The translations under genes and the position numbers were made by a program. DNA of 5,159 nucleotides, from the NCBI GenBank assembly GCA_020347585.1, contig CP070733.1:544309-549467 (forward strand). The letters run 5' to 3'. The DNA is from Pseudomonadota bacterium. GTDB lineage: Bacteria; Pseudomonadota; Gammaproteobacteria; CAMYNG01. Positions 5,157 through 5,159 of this stretch are shown here, in pieces. Position 1 is the first letter of the stretch, and every line of letters starts with the position of its first letter. The notes beneath the pieces are model-generated. The model saw only the letters and a program-made list of their open reading frames with translations, had not been told where the DNA came from and searched no databases.

Positions 5157-5159
5157 GCT

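Overview
This 5.16-kb stretch of GC-rich bacterial chromosome carries two divergently oriented gene groups separated by a ~740-nt gap. The strongest marker is hpnH, the radical-SAM adenosylhopane synthase, followed 11 nt later by the start of hpnB, the hopanoid-associated glycosyltransferase, which runs off the left edge. The window therefore comes from a hopanoid (bacterial C35 triterpenoid lipid) producer. The style of the HpnB/HpnH proteins and the neighbours suggests a proteobacterium, plausibly gammaproteobacterial, but taxonomy cannot be fixed from this window.

Minus strand, in transcription order: a 222-aa polytopic membrane protein resembling CPBP (CAAX-protease-like) glutamic intramembrane proteases (2555-1887); a 160-nt spacer with a likely extended -10 promoter; hpnH (1726-605); and hpnB (593 to beyond base 1). 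HpnH transfers the adenosyl group to diploptene, the step that opens side-chain elongation. HpnB is the associated sugar transferase whose exact substrate is less certain. No squalene-hopene cyclase or other hpn gene is visible here.

Plus strand: a 230-aa glutathione-transferase-like protein with a CPF active-site motif (3296-3988, GTG start, behind an extended -10 promoter), then 28 nt later a complete 379-aa class V PLP-dependent enzyme (4017-5156). They look like a two-gene operon. The class V enzyme keeps the PLP lysine but lacks the cysteine loop of cysteine desulfurases, so its reaction is unknown.

The gap at 2556-3295 is the most unusual part. It contains no convincing gene but is dense in inverted repeats: a 25-bp near-perfect pair of arms 80 nt apart (2790-2919), a perfect 9-bp hairpin, and several smaller perfect hairpins. 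It ends in a sharply AT-rich patch (about 2996-3082, roughly 30% GC by hand count). It could be a structured leader or small RNA upstream of the membrane-protein gene, a small palindromic mobile element, or a regulatory region. None of these is proven by the sequence alone.
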